A stretch of DNA of 64,000 nucleotides from Bacterioplanoides sp965200585 (GCF_965200585.1 NZ_OZ241361.1); one strand, 5' to 3'; shown: positions 8,542 to 20,100, numbered from the stretch's first letter. Notes: a model not told the origin generated them from the letters alone. Numbers and translations: made by a program.

Positions 8542-11500
8542 CTACTGGAACGCTGTACGCAGGGTAGCCAAGGTATCCTGGTCGGCTTTAAAGCGCATTT
8601 TCAGGTACATGCCCTGGGCGGTGTAATTGGCGGCAGAGAAATCGTCGTCAACAAAGCCGCTGAAGTTATAACCGACGCCTAACCAGACGTTAGTTTTCGG
8701 AATCCAACCCACCGATACGCCGTAGCCTTGTTCCGTCTGATCGGTATTGTAGCCATGTAAGCGGCGGCCATGAGCGCCAACGTCCCAACGGCTGTTAATA
8801 TGATGACGCCACTCTGCTGCCATAAAATCAATGGTGGAGTGGTAGTCTTCACTGTTGTACTGGTCCAGCACGCGCTTAATACCGTATTGCATTGCCAACT
8901 GATCTTGTTTGGTTATTAACCAGTTGCCATGGACATTATTAATTAACCGGCGGCTGCGGTTTGGTGTGCCTTCACCACCATCGGCTTCCTGCACCCAGCG
9001 GGTTTGCAGCAATAACGCATAAGGGTCTTTACGCGGACGGATGGCTAAATCGAAGCGGGCATCAAGCTGGTTGCTGTAAGACTCGCGGCCTTCTTCGGTA
9101 AAGTAATCCAGGCTGCCACCGGTTGCCAGTGCATCACTGAGTGGGTGGAAAACACTGGAACGCACTGCCCATTTGTCGTTATCAGTACCGTCACGGTATT
9201 CGAGTCGATTATTCCATTGCCACTTTTCGCTACGGTAAGCGGTACCGCCATAAATGGCGTAAAAATCTTCGCTGTTCTGGCCTGCTTCTGTTGGCGCATT
9301 ACTTTCCAGATTTTTTGCCTGATCAAAACCAGCGCTGATGCTCCATTTATCGGTGATATTAAAGTCCTGACTTAAACCCGACACACTAAATAAACGATAG
9401 GCATCGTCTTGTTCAACCTGCTCAATCGACTGCTGAACTTTACCGCCACTCCAAGGCGTTGCACGCATGCCCATGATAGTGCGCTGAGGTGCATTTTTAT
9501 CAAAGCCAAATTCGTGTTCAGCAAAAATACTGTAGTCATTATTAATGCGGTAATCAGCTCCCAGGCGAACCTGATCGTCAGCGTCACTGCGCTCAGAAAT
9601 ACGCGCAAGTAATTGCGCGTTAACGGTCAGGCGATCGTTCATAAAGCGGTTACTGAAACCTGCCGTTAATTGATCGCTGTACAGGTTTTCACCTTCGTTT
9701 TCTTCTGCCGAGGTTATCGCACCCAGAGAGAACTGCTGATCGCTGTTAAGACGATGAATCCAGTCTAATTGTGTTTGATAACGATCATCGCCGTTACTTA
9801 AACGATAGTGATGGAAGGTTTCTAAGGTGATGCGGTCACGGTCAGACAGATACCAGGTACCTTCAACGCCGGTTTTCCGTTGATCGGTTTCACCGGCTGA
9901 GGTTTGATCAATACCAAAATGTTCTTCCTGACGACGAATATAGGCTTTAGCTTCGATGGTGTCCGTACGTTGGGTAACTTCTAATAAATGTGCTTTGCCA
10001 GCTTCATTGCTGCCCTCAACGATTTTTTCACTGCGGGCAATTTCTGCTTTAATTTCGGTGTTGTTATGTTTCCAGCTAACATCCGTTGCCTGTAATTCCC
10101 GGTCATCACCGGCCTGATTTTGTACCACAGCGGTGACACCGGCTTTCAGGTTATCATCCAATAATTTTACGCCAACACGGCCGCCACCAACATGGCCTAA
10201 GTCAGCACCCCGGTCGACATCGTACTCGGCAATAATAAATTGTGGATTAAAGTTATCATCAGTGCTGAGGATCGGCTCTTTGAAATAAATGGTACCGTCC
10301 TGATAATCAATCACATAATCGCTATCACGTTGTAATTCACGGCGTGAAATAATAATTTCACTGCGGAAACGATCACGTACTTCCAGTTGAATATTTTCAC
10401 TGCTTTCAACAATCAGCTGATTCGATAAACGATACAAACCGGATGTACCATCGCCCTGAATTTCGTCGCGGGCAAAGCCGTTATCGGTTTCGGCCACAAA
10501 GGCTGAAAATTCAACCGTCTCGCCTTGATAAGCACTTTGAATACCGGTCATTTGGCGGCTGTAGCGGCCCAGTTCGGTAACGGTTAATTCGGTATTAATA
10601 TCACCGAATACGGTATAGAAACGATCCCGCTCAACTTTAATGTAGAGTTTTCTGGCCGAGCTGGCATCAAGGCGTTGCTGGCTGGCATCACCGTATAACG
10701 TGTAATAACGATCAGGCTCAATGGTACGGGCAAATGCCTCGGCTTCGGGTTTGCCAGAATCGTAAGCAGCGGTCATTAACCACTCGCCATATATTTGGCC
10801 CTGAGCGAAGAAAGCCAGGCGACCATCGTGATAAATATTATCGTCAACGTCCGCTGAATCCAGTCCGGCATCGTTACCGCCACTGGCGTTATAACCAACG
10901 GTTAAATCCCCGAGGCCAACCAGAATCCAGTCGCGTTGTGGTGCTTTTAACCAGATACGTAACTCGTCTTCCTGACCATTGTTATGACGAAAACGTAATA
11001 CCGCTTCACCGGATACACTGGTGGGGGCCAGTTGAATCATGGCAATACCATCAGCGCCTACGCGATAACGCGGTGTGGCAATCCGACCTAATGGATTGGT
11101 TTCGATATCGGCAATTTCATCATACAGCTGATAAGGCGCTAATAATTCCAGTTCACCCTGAACATCAGCACGAATCGGATAACCGTCTTTATCCGTTAAA
11201 CGCACAGCGATAGTTGGCGGGGTAATACCGTCAGCCACGGCATGGCTTTGTTGTTCTACTAATTCCGCTTTGGCGGGCTCCTGAGCGTACTGAACAATCC
11301 TTTCAAATTCAGTAACGATGTCTCCCTCTTGATTGAGAATTATCACGTTAAAGTGGTTGGGGCCGGGTTCAATATCTACACCACGCCACAGACTGACGGA
11401 TAAATCACGTTGGGCACTTTTAGCATTGCCATCAAAATTCAGTGCGCTGACTGGTTGGTTGTCGAGCAATAATTTAACGCGATGGTTTTTATGATGTGAA

Positions 11501-14418
11501 ATAGCAATTTTCACCGAGCCAATGCTTGGGCTGCGGTCTAACGGTGGCCATACCCACTGTGGTTCATCTGCTGCGGTTTTAAACCATTCATCATCAAATT
11601 CCGGAATTAATGGCTCAGCCGGTAGAGCTGCTGGATTACCCGCTGCTGTTGCTGGTAATTCGCTGAGAAAGCCGGGGATGTTGGCTTCAATGGCCACGGC
11701 CTGAAATTCGGGAGTACCGCTTTCTATATAAATATCCGCTTCACCCGACAGAATTTTAACCTCAACCCGACGGTTTAATGCCCGACCCTGACGCGACGCA
11801 TTTGAAGCAACCGGCTGCTGAGCACCTTTACCACTGAAAATAACCTGCTGCTGGGAAATACCCAGTTGCGCAGCAATATAACGTGCAACAGACTGAGCGC
11901 GAGCTTCAGACAGTTGTTGGTTGTCGGCATAAATATGACGATTACGACGAGCAATCGGGGTGCTGTCGGTATGACCAATCACCTCAACTTTGAGATTCCG
12001 TAAGCCGTCGAGACGATTAATTACAGACGTCAGATTGAGTTTATCCTGCTCGGTTAAATCAGCAGAGAAGTTGGCAAATTTTGGTGGTGTAATGGGTTTA
12101 ATAATACCGCCGTCAGGCAGCAACTGCAGCTGAGCCGTAGTGGATACCGGTTTAATTTGTTGAGTTGCTTTATTTTTAACATTAAAGCGGAAAACGGCTT
12201 TGGCGGTTAACGCACCACTGTTTGCTTTATCGGTGATAACTGCACTAAAACGTAACTGATGCTGCCAATCGGCAGGCTTATCGCCAAGATTATAAATTAA
12301 AGTGCCGTAACGGATATTGGGATCTTCCCACGGAATATTATCCAGTGTGGTGCTACCGGGTTCATAAGCCACGCCTTCTGGCAGGGCAATCATTTCACTC
12401 AGATTAAAGACAGCCAAACCAGAGCCATCAATATTCAGCGTGTACTGAATTTTTTCTTCAACAGGGGAGCGGTAAGTGACAGGTTCATCCGGACGCGTGG
12501 CCAGTGGCACCAGCTGTTGAGATAAACGCTGGCGTACTTCACCTTTTTGCGGCTCTTTAACTTTTAAAGCAAAGTCCACGCGCCAGAAAGAACCGGGTTG
12601 TACATCAACAAATTGTGAATAAGCCCGGCCGGCATGGAAGCCTCTTTCATCACAGGCAATGACTTCCATATAAGGTGGAATGGTTGCAGTATCCAGTTGC
12701 ACAACGTGAGTGCCCGGGCGCACATCTTCGATATGCCATTCACCGGCTTCATCGGTAACCACATAGGTGCCGTCTTCCATATACAAGCGTACATTAGGTA
12801 CGGCTTCGGCGTCTAAATTACCCTGGCAATCATCAAGATAAACCCGGCCAAATAAACGAGCATTATCTTTAAAGAAATCGTCACGCACCAATACCGTCGC
12901 TTTAGCAATATTGCTGATGTTAGTGCTGTTATCAGTTAGCCAGGCAGTATTAATTAATTCGTCTTTGGCCTGCGGCGTGACCTGGGCAACATAGGTGAGG
13001 GTTACACTGTCTTGTTCAGCGATATTACCCAAAGAAAAATTTAATAAGGTGCCATTGTTTTGAATCTCCGGGTCTGCCATGGGTTCATTATTTAAACGGG
13101 CAGAACCTCTTTGATAGCGTAATCCTGTTGGTAGCTGATCGGTTAATAATGCATCTGCCAGCTCAATTTCACTATTGCGCACGGTAATGGTGTATTGCAG
13201 GAAGTCGCCTAAGCCAACTTCATTTTTGCTGGCGCTTTTAGTGACCAATGCACCGCCCTGACGAATATCCACTGGCACATCGGCAATAAATACATTTTGT
13301 TCAACCGTAAAAGGTTCGCCACGTGAAATTTTGCTTACCCGAAACGGGTTATCATCACCGGATTGCAGTAACGCCAGTTTTTCATCACTGATATTAGAAG
13401 GTACACGTAATTCTGCCGGGGCTTCAAACTGCAGTTGATAAGTGCCGGATTTTATATAAGGGAAGCGGAAAGAGCCGGAAGGAATAGCATTATCTTCTTC
13501 TGCAAAGGCGGTCAGCGCTGCAGCTGAAATCAGAGTAGGGCAAGAAGGTTCACCTTCGATGGCATCAACCGGACCCTGACCACTGACAAAAGCATTCTGG
13601 AAACAAGACGTACCATTATCGTCCAGCACTTTTTGTTGCGCCGGTAAGCCGGTTTCCACATCAATTAAGGTGACTTTAACGCCATCAATCGTTTCACCGG
13701 TTTGAGCATTAAAAATCCGGCTGAAAGGATCAAACCGGGTTTGAGCACTAACGGTATCGGTATTGTCGTTAATATCGGTGTAAGTGACTTCCAGTTGGTC
13801 ATTACGGCCCAGAGTCAGGGCACAATCGTAATTCACCGGATTGGTTAACCGGGTTTGTAGCACACCAACAAAAGTGCCGGTGTTATCGCCGGTTTCAACT
13901 AGCCGAATGGTTTCCAGATCATTTCCCTGGGTATTACTGACAGTGACGGTCACGCTGTCCTGGCGAACCGGGTTCAGGTTTTTATCGGCTTCAGTTACCT
14001 GAATAAACAGAGGCTCGCCCACTTTAAAACCAAATTGTGTATTCGATAAAGAATAACTGCCCGGTAGATTATGTTGGTTGCCGGTTAATTCGGTAAATAC
14101 GGTTTGATCGATAAAATTGTCAGCGTTAGCACTCGTTGCGCACGCACTGCCATTAATCGTGGTTGTCGTGCCACTGCGATTAGTGGGATTAAAATGTTTA
14201 ATTTCAATATCTGCTGCCGAAGGCGCAATTGGGCCGGGATTAACGTTCTCGGTAACCAATGATGCAGAAGCCATTTGTTCACTGGCCAGCCCGGCGATAC
14301 TGTAGTTTGCGCGGGCGGTATTGGTAATTTCGGTATTAACGGGAGTGATCGCCAATACCGATGTTGAGCCTGCCGCCACCCACATAATCAAACACGCACA
14401 CACTAAAGCGCGGAGCAT
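8542..14418 (-). CDS. Giant outer-membrane protein: DUF11, SdrB-like, OmpA-like and beta-barrel domains
   Basis: The protein has about 1958 residues. After a signal peptide (MLRALVCACLIMWVAAG...) comes the motif ITNTARANY shared with its operon partners. A DUF11 repeat follows near 395-470 (VTKSASKNEVGLGDFLQYTI), then an SdrB-like prealbumin domain near 520-580 (DEAGEWHIEDVRPGTHVVQL). An OmpA-like peptidoglycan-binding domain lies near 790-900 (VEVIGHTDSTPIARR, NQQLSEARAQSVARYI). The C-terminal ~750 residues alternate like an outer-membrane beta-barrel. The start at 14418 is chosen because GGAG lies 5 nt upstream and the signal peptide begins there; a GTG at 14472 is the alternative. It is the last gene of a five-gene leftward operon and the probable outer-membrane anchor of the system. 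Function unknown. Confidence 0.8.
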   Translation of the reverse strand: MLRALVCACLIMWVAAGSTSVLAITPVNTEITNTARANYSIAGLASEQMASASLVTENVNPGPIAPSAADIEIKHFNPTNRSGTTTTINGSACATSANADNFIDQTVFTELTGNQHNLPGSYSLSNTQFGFKVGEPLFIQVTEADKNLNPVRQDSVTVTVSNTQGNDLETIRLVETGDNTGTFVGVLQTRLTNPVNYDCALTLGRNDQLEVTYTDINDNTDTVSAQTRFDPFSRIFNAQTGETIDGVKVTLIDVETGLPAQQKVLDDNGTSCFQNAFVSGQGPVDAIEGEPSCPTLISAAALTAFAEEDNAIPSGSFRFPYIKSGTYQLQFEAPAELRVPSNISDEKLALLQSGDDNPFRVSKISRGEPFTVEQNVFIADVPVDIRQGGALVTKSASKNEVGLGDFLQYTITVRNSEIELADALLTDQLPTGLRYQRGSARLNNEPMADPEIQNNGTLLNFSLGNIAEQDSVTLTYVAQVTPQAKDELINTAWLTDNSTNISNIAKATVLVRDDFFKDNARLFGRVYLDDCQGNLDAEAVPNVRLYMEDGTYVVTDEAGEWHIEDVRPGTHVVQLDTATIPPYMEVIACDERGFHAGRAYSQFVDVQPGSFWRVDFALKVKEPQKGEVRQRLSQQLVPLATRPDEPVTYRSPVEEKIQYTLNIDGSGLAVFNLSEMIALPEGVAYEPGSTTLDNIPWEDPNIRYGTLIYNLGDKPADWQHQLRFSAVITDKANSGALTAKAVFRFNVKNKATQQIKPVSTTAQLQLLPDGGIIKPITPPKFANFSADLTEQDKLNLTSVINRLDGLRNLKVEVIGHTDSTPIARRNRHIYADNQQLSEARAQSVARYIAAQLGISQQQVIFSGKGAQQPVASNASRQGRALNRRVEVKILSGEADIYIESGTPEFQAVAIEANIPGFLSELPATAAGNPAALPAEPLIPEFDDEWFKTAADEPQWVWPPLDRSPSIGSVKIAISHHKNHRVKLLLDNQPVSALNFDGNAKSAQRDLSVSLWRGVDIEPGPNHFNVIILNQEGDIVTEFERIVQYAQEPAKAELVEQQSHAVADGITPPTIAVRLTDKDGYPIRADVQGELELLAPYQLYDEIADIETNPLGRIATPRYRVGADGIAMIQLAPTSVSGEAVLRFRHNNGQEDELRIWLKAPQRDWILVGLGDLTVGYNASGGNDAGLDSADVDDNIYHDGRLAFFAQGQIYGEWLMTAAYDSGKPEAEAFARTIEPDRYYTLYGDASQQRLDASSARKLYIKVERDRFYTVFGDINTELTVTELGRYSRQMTGIQSAYQGETVEFSAFVAETDNGFARDEIQGDGTSGLYRLSNQLIVESSENIQLEVRDRFRSEIIISRRELQRDSDYVIDYQDGTIYFKEPILSTDDNFNPQFIIAEYDVDRGADLGHVGGGRVGVKLLDDNLKAGVTAVVQNQAGDDRELQATDVSWKHNNTEIKAEIARSEKIVEGSNEAGKAHLLEVTQRTDTIEAKAYIRRQEEHFGIDQTSAGETDQRKTGVEGTWYLSDRDRITLETFHHYRLSNGDDRYQTQLDWIHRLNSDQQFSLGAITSAEENEGENLYSDQLTAGFSNRFMNDRLTVNAQLLARISERSDADDQVRLGADYRINNDYSIFAEHEFGFDKNAPQRTIMGMRATPWSGGKVQQSIEQVEQDDAYRLFSVSGLSQDFNITDKWSISAGFDQAKNLESNAPTEAGQNSEDFYAIYGGTAYRSEKWQWNNRLEYRDGTDNDKWAVRSSVFHPLSDALATGGSLDYFTEEGRESYSNQLDARFDLAIRPRKDPYALLLQTRWVQEADGGEGTPNRSRRLINNVHGNWLITKQDQLAMQYGIKRVLDQYNSEDYHSTIDFMAAEWRHHINSRWDVGAHGRRLHGYNTDQTEQGYGVSVGWIPKTNVWLGVGYNFSGFVDDDFSAANYTAQGMYLKMRFKADQDTLATLRTAFQ

Positions 14419-14487
14419 CACAGCTCCGGCTTGAGTAATACGAGTAAGATGAGTGAGAGGCGCAGAGAACACGATATTAAATCCGCT

Positions 14488-15672
14488 TTAATCAATGGTT
14501 ACACGGAATTTAATAATGTTGGTCTCTTGTTCAGCGGCCGTGCCGCCATCCAGAGTGCCCAAACCTACCACGACTTCATTATTGCCAGCATCAAAGTTCA
14601 GGGTAGCGCCAGCTAACGCAGTGCTGCCGTCTGCCTGGAATGCCTGAATAGTGTTGGCAATAAATGTGGTATTGGCAGGAATCGGATCTGTGATAACAAC
14701 ATTACCTGCGTCGGCTGAACCGGTGTTTTTAATGGTAATGGTGTATTCCACAACAGCACCCGGAATGGCTTTGGCATCCGGATTTGCTGCTCCACCTGCA
14801 AGCGCGGTATTAATAGGGTCAGAAATAACAACGGATGTTTTAGTAAAGTTGCCATCATTCGGATTCGGGCCGCCATCACCATTGCCCAGATCTGGGAATG
14901 ATGCTTTCAGCAGGTCCGCAGCAGTTTGTTGTGCATCGTTACCGGCATCTGCGAAAACAAAGGAGAAAATACGGCCGTTAGCTGTTGCTGTACCATTATG
15001 GCTGGTGACTTCGGTACGATCCGCTGTGCTGCCATCTGTTCTCAGGAAATCAACCGCCGATACTCGTGCTGTCAGATCAACACCGAATAAGTCTTCATCG
15101 CTACCCTGAACAGATGCGGCATTAGCAACGACATAAATAATCTGATCCGATGATAAATCTTTTGCCAGTTTTAATTCATTGTTCGCTAATCCGGAAAGTG
15201 CGGTATCGCTGCTATCCAGTCCACTGCTGTTGGTGCCATCTTCAATAAAAAAAGCAAAGTCGCTATCGCCATTTGCAGTGTTTTTATTGTTACCGGTTAC
15301 TGCAGCAATAATTGCCTGATCATCGGTATTATTAGTAGCTGAAAATGTAAAATAAGAATCGGCGTTGCCGGTATTTTTTAATTTAAATTCGCCAATAACA
15401 TAGTATTCAACACCACCTAAATCGATCAGGTCGCCGGCAGCGGTCGTGCTTGGTGTGTTATCGGTTCTTTCTAATGTGAGGTCGACTTTAGCATCAACTA
15501 ACACATTATCGACTGCTGTTACCGGCGTTTGTGCCACTGTATTAACGTCATAGGTTAAGGTTGCAGTATTCTGAATGGTTACACCTGCCTCGGTATTATC
15601 GGCATAGGCATCTGCAACCGCTAAACTTAACGCACCGAAGACGACCGGTGCGACGAGATTTTTAAAATTCAT
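14488..15672 (-). CDS. Secreted DUF11-type repeat protein
   Basis: The protein of 394 residues has a signal peptide (NLVAPVVFGALSLAVADAYA). The mature N-terminus reads EAGVTIQNTATLTYDVNTV, close to the start of the 320-residue and giant partners. It ends in a DUF11 domain: GAVVEYTITIKNTGSADAGN, then VVITDPIPANTTFIANTIQ. The last strand, NIIKFRVTID, ends at the C-terminus. The composition is rich in Asn, Asp, Thr and Gly and almost free of Cys, typical of surface beta-sandwich proteins. AGGAG precedes the start. It lies 15 nt or more ahead of the giant barrel gene in the same operon. Function is not known. Confidence 0.75.
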   Translation of the reverse strand: MNFKNLVAPVVFGALSLAVADAYADNTEAGVTIQNTATLTYDVNTVAQTPVTAVDNVLVDAKVDLTLERTDNTPSTTAAGDLIDLGGVEYYVIGEFKLKNTGNADSYFTFSATNNTDDQAIIAAVTGNNKNTANGDSDFAFFIEDGTNSSGLDSSDTALSGLANNELKLAKDLSSDQIIYVVANAASVQGSDEDLFGVDLTARVSAVDFLRTDGSTADRTEVTSHNGTATANGRIFSFVFADAGNDAQQTAADLLKASFPDLGNGDGGPNPNDGNFTKTSVVISDPINTALAGGAANPDAKAIPGAVVEYTITIKNTGSADAGNVVITDPIPANTTFIANTIQAFQADGSTALAGATLNFDAGNNEVVVGLGTLDGGTAAEQETNIIKFRVTID

Positions 15673-15693
15673 CGTTATTGTCTCCTAGAGTTG

Positions 15694-16155
15694 TTATTTC
15701 ACACGCACCTGAAATTCCACCGAACCACTTGCCTGAGGCGCTACTGCTTCAGGCAGCGTCCAGCGGATGTGGGTGATATCGTCAGCGCGGGCTTTGCTTT
15801 TTAAACCGTTTTTTTCAACGATTAATTCAGCTGAGCGGGCAAAGTTGTTGCCCGCGTCAACGGAATAAGTAATTTGGCTGCCAGTGCCTGCTGCACTGTT
15901 TGCCACATAAACAGTATTGTCCGGAACCGGGTTGTTGATGACGACGCCAGTTGCGTCCTGAGTGCCGGTGTTTTTATAAGAAATCCGGTAACCCACTTTG
16001 TCGCCGGGAACAACTTCTTCAACGGTTACCCATTCTTCAGAAACAGTTCCATCGTCATTGGTCTGAACAATAATTTTGTACGCTTCGGTTGTGAGGGTGA
16101 CCTGAGCGGATGCCAGCATCGGCAGCATCAATAAGGTCAGAAAAAATAATCGCAT
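15694..16155 (-). CDS. Small secreted DUF11 single-domain protein
   Basis: The protein of 153 residues is a signal peptide (MRLFFLTLLMLPMLASA) followed by one DUF11 domain: VTVEEVVPGDKVGYRISYKN, then GVVINNPVPDNTVYVANSA. The final strand reads GSVEFQVRVK. It lacks the ITNTA-type N-terminal motif of its neighbours and is therefore a minimal subunit. AAGGA precedes the ATG. The gap to the upstream gene is 9 nt, so it is translated from the same operon. A role as a structural building block of a surface layer or fibre is an inference. Confidence 0.72.
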   Translation of the reverse strand: MRLFFLTLLMLPMLASAQVTLTTEAYKIIVQTNDDGTVSEEWVTVEEVVPGDKVGYRISYKNTGTQDATGVVINNPVPDNTVYVANSAAGTGSQITYSVDAGNNFARSAELIVEKNGLKSKARADDITHIRWTLPEAVAPQASGSVEFQVRVK

Positions 16156-16164
16156 GGTTATTCC

Positions 16165-17127
16165 TTATTTAATTTCGGCTGTTAATTGAATAGTGAAGGT
16201 GCTGCTTGAAACGATATTGCCAAGTTCAACCGTCACCAGGTTAGCGCTGACTTTGCTGTTATCCGCAGCGTCATCAGCATCAGTCTGGCCACTGTTATTT
16301 AATGACAGGCTATTCGGTGTGTAAGTCATATCCGCTGGGATTTCATCGGTAATAATCAGGTTGTTAACCGGGCCGGATGAGGTGTCCACCACAACACGGA
16401 TGTTGTAGGTCACTTGAGTACCGGGAATATTGGTATTGCCGCCAAACGGGTCCAGGCTGCTTGCGACGGTTTTAGTGATGGTGACCGGATCAACACGCAC
16501 ACCGATACGGAACTGGGCATTGCGTGTCTGGCTGGCATTTTCGCCAACAACAGCATCGGCAGTCCCGGTACCTTGTCCGGCCAGTAATGTGCCTGGTGCA
16601 GCAGTACCGGCAACCACGCCGCTGGCTTCAGTAATGGAGGAAACGGTTAAGGCAAATATTGATAAATCATCAGCGCTGGCACTGGCAGGAATATCGGCTT
16701 TAATAATCAGGCCAACGGTTTCATCACGATCCAGAGTGATGGTGTCACCAGAGATACTGACTTCGTTGGTATCAATCACGCCGTTATTATTTAAATCGAC
16801 AAAAATTGAAATATTCTCAGATGAAATATCGCCACTATTAACGTAACTCACCTTAAAAGTTTCAGTACCATTACCGGTATTTTGCACGGTGAAAGGCAGA
16901 GTCTGATTGGTATCTCCGGCTGTCACTGAACGTTGAGGGGATGAGGTACTTAACGCTACATCAATAACCTCCTGCACCTGCACGACAGCGGACGCAGAAA
17001 CCGTACCGCCATCATAAGTCGCAACGGCGGTATTGGTAATATCGACACCGGCAGCGGTACCGGCGAAGGCTGTATTGCCCACCAATAATCCAGCCGTTAT
17101 CAGAGCCGTTTTAAACAGGTTCTTCAT
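16165..17127 (-). CDS. Secreted DUF11-type repeat protein
   Basis: The protein of 320 residues starts with a signal peptide (ALITAGLLVGNTAFA). The mature N-terminus AGVDITNTAVATYDGGTV repeats the motif seen in two other members of the operon. A middle beta-sandwich (RSVTAGDTNQTLPFTVQNTG) is followed by a C-terminal DUF11 domain (GTQVTYNIRVVVDTSSGPVN, DEIPADMTYTPNSLSLN). It ends in the strand FTIQLTAEIK. AAGGAG lies before the ATG. It sits 11 nt downstream of the 1041-residue gene. Function unknown; probably a secreted surface subunit. Confidence 0.75.
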   Translation of the reverse strand: MKNLFKTALITAGLLVGNTAFAGTAAGVDITNTAVATYDGGTVSASAVVQVQEVIDVALSTSSPQRSVTAGDTNQTLPFTVQNTGNGTETFKVSYVNSGDISSENISIFVDLNNNGVIDTNEVSISGDTITLDRDETVGLIIKADIPASASADDLSIFALTVSSITEASGVVAGTAAPGTLLAGQGTGTADAVVGENASQTRNAQFRIGVRVDPVTITKTVASSLDPFGGNTNIPGTQVTYNIRVVVDTSSGPVNNLIITDEIPADMTYTPNSLSLNNSGQTDADDAADNSKVSANLVTVELGNIVSSSTFTIQLTAEIK

Positions 17128-17138
17128 AGGTGTTCTCC

Positions 17139-20100
17139 TTATTGAACCTTAACTTTGTATTGAATCCGGAATTCCGGCTGACTGCCTGCTGCAATATCAG
17201 CCGCTTTTAATTCGCCTTTGGGCATAAACCGGATATGAGTTACCTTACTGTCGTAGCCATTAGCATCCGGTACCGGGGTGTAAGTGAAGCCATCGGCGCC
17301 ACCGTTTTGTGAAAATGCAAGGTCATCGTCTGTGGCTGACAAAGAGGAAAAGTTAAAGCTGATGCCACTGTCGTTTGGTGTTGTTCCCTGAATAAAGCTG
17401 ACAGGGCTGGCATTGACAAAATCACCAACAAATAATGGCAGCCCGGCCGGTACTTCCTCGTCGATACTCAAGGTGTCACTATCCGGGCGACCAGCACCGG
17501 TATTGGTGATTTTTAATTGATAAACAACCTCGGAGCCGGGAATCGCTTTCGGATTGTCTGTGCCATTAATGGGATCATTTAGCACAAAAGAAGATTTAGT
17601 CAGACGGATATCCGGTAATATCTGACGGACTTCAAGAATCTGCTGTTGCTGATCTGTTACGGTATTTTCCAGGCCTTCTCTGGCTGTTACCGTTATGTTC
17701 CAGTCACCTGGGTTATCAATCAGTGCAGGAATAGGGTAGGCGTATTCGTAAGTTTTTTCGGCTGCCTGAGAATCCGCGACTTGTACCATGGCCGTTGCTG
17801 CCAGTATTTGTTCATCGGCGGCATCATGAATGCTGACAGCGGCTGAAGTAATATCAAAACTACCAAATGGGTCGCTCACCAACGCATTAATATAAACCGG
17901 ACGGTTCAGGTTTGTATGGACAATTAACTGACGTGAATCATCGCTGAAGGGCTTGTCATAAAACTGAATATTTTCAATGTTAATGGTATTAACAACCGGA
18001 AGAATGACCTGTGACGTATCAAGATTGTTGGCAAAAAACAGGAATACATTATCCGTAATATTATTATTTTCCGGCACGTTCAGAAGGTTTTGAGACATCA
18101 CTAATTGCAGAGTGCTGCCTGCCGGAATAGTTAAGGCATCCTGAGATGGTGCAGTTTGTTCATAAGGAATATGGTATTCATAAACGACGACATCATTATT
18201 TCTGGGGAAAACCCGGCCACGGGTAGCAGAAGCAATAACAGAGCCGTCTTCTTTTTCCAGACGAAAAGATAATTCATGATTACGGCGAATCTGTCCCAAA
18301 GAACCTTGTCGCCCGGCACGATGCTGTACTCTGAGTTTAACGACCACACCGCCAGCGGTTGGCGATAATAATAAATCCTGTTGTAACACCGGTGTGATAT
18401 TCCAGCGATATTCAGTACTTCTGGCCATTGCCAGCTCGCCCAATGCACTATCGCCTGAAGGCGGAAGGCGAGACATCAGATTGCTTTTATATAGATAAAG
18501 CGGCTTGTTGCCTGTTTCAGTGACCAGAAATCGTTCGCTGACGGTTAATGTCGGTGCTGTAATTACCTGCTCACTGGAATCACGCTTTAAAATGGCGCTA
18601 TTTTCAATCAGAGTTCCGGCCGGAATATCATCTCTGATAACCACATCGACAATAACCCTTGCGGTAGTTGCTGCTGCCAGAGTAATGTTGGATACCGTCA
18701 GGCGTGGGAGTTGATTGTTATTAGAGCGGGTACTTCCATTCGGGCGGCGTACCACCGCAATTTCCCGATATAAATCCGGAAAGGTGTCTTCCAGTATTAA
18801 ATTATCAACCGCTTTACCTGAGGCTTCGCGGATTGTGAAGGTGTATCTCAGTACGTCGCCAGCTTCAACATTGCCACCATTTAAATCGAGGACGCTTTTC
18901 TGAGACTGGCTCAGATCAATATCATCAATCCGAATGTTTGTATTGGCTGAATTGTTTGCCTGAATATTATCAAACTGAGCATTCGTTATTGAAACGGCAA
19001 ACGTGTTATCACCGGAAGGCGTTGCCTGGCCGGTATCCAGAATAATTTGTAATGCAGTGCTTTGCTGATCATTGTTAATAACTGGAGCATAGACGCACAG
19101 AACTTCATTGCTGGCAGTGTTGCATTGCCAGTTATCACCTGAGAAAGAATTTAAGCGGGTATCGGCAGGTAACGGAAAACGAATTTCTGTATTGGCCTGG
19201 CTGTTATTCGGGCCGTTATTATTAATGCTCAGATCAATGCTGGCTGTGCTGTTTTTAAATGCCGAGCTGCCGGATAATGTTGCGAAGGAAAGGTCGGCCA
19301 CTTCTGTATTAGGAACACTGATAATTTCTGCTGATAGTAAAACTAGGTCACCGCCAGATGAGTAGGTTGTACTGACGGATGTTGCACCGGCGGAAAGAAA
19401 ACGGCCAATTTCATACACGTCAATATCGACGCCACTGGTATTTCTCGGAGAATTTGCCAGCGTGTTTCTGGTAACCGAGTTGAATTGGTTATTCGCCGGG
19501 TTGTCGTTACCGTGCGACAACACATTATTATTAAACGTTAATGTTTCTGAAAAAGCGCCAAGGTTAGTGGAGTTCGCCTGATCTCCTTCCCAGGTAATGT
19601 GGGCATGTTTGCCGCCGTTGTTTGGGTTACCAATAACAAAGTTATTGGGCACCAGAGTGATGCTTTGACCGCGAAAACTCTGGAATCCATCGAATATATT
19701 AATAACACGTAATGGCTCAGCCGCATTTTCATAAACAATAACCAATGCCCAGCCGCCGTAAGCCGCCTGGCGTTGGCAGTACAGCCCTGTTCCATCAAAG
19801 CTGAGGTCACTGACGCTGTAGCTGCGGCTTGTTGCATTGGAGACCAATGAGGTGACATCGGCCTTCGCGCTGAAGAAATCAAATGACTCAGCGCCATTAA
19901 CAAAGGTTTCGGTGTAGGTGACGGAAGCGGTAACCGGAGTGCCGGAAAATGTAACGGCTGAATCAACGGTAGTGCCGGAACCGGACCAATACAGAGACGC
20001 TTTTTGGATAACACTGTTAGCCGGTAAGCGGATGGTTGCTGTTGAACTATTGAGTACCGAGCACTCGTCGTTCTCATCCCGTAAGCTGTTTCCGGTGGTT

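Noticed and set aside
10734..11213. Rightward open frame of 159 codons inside the giant barrel gene
   Set aside because: It lies antisense to a clearly coding frame, has a composition typical of shadow frames and has no ribosome-binding site or recognisable motif.
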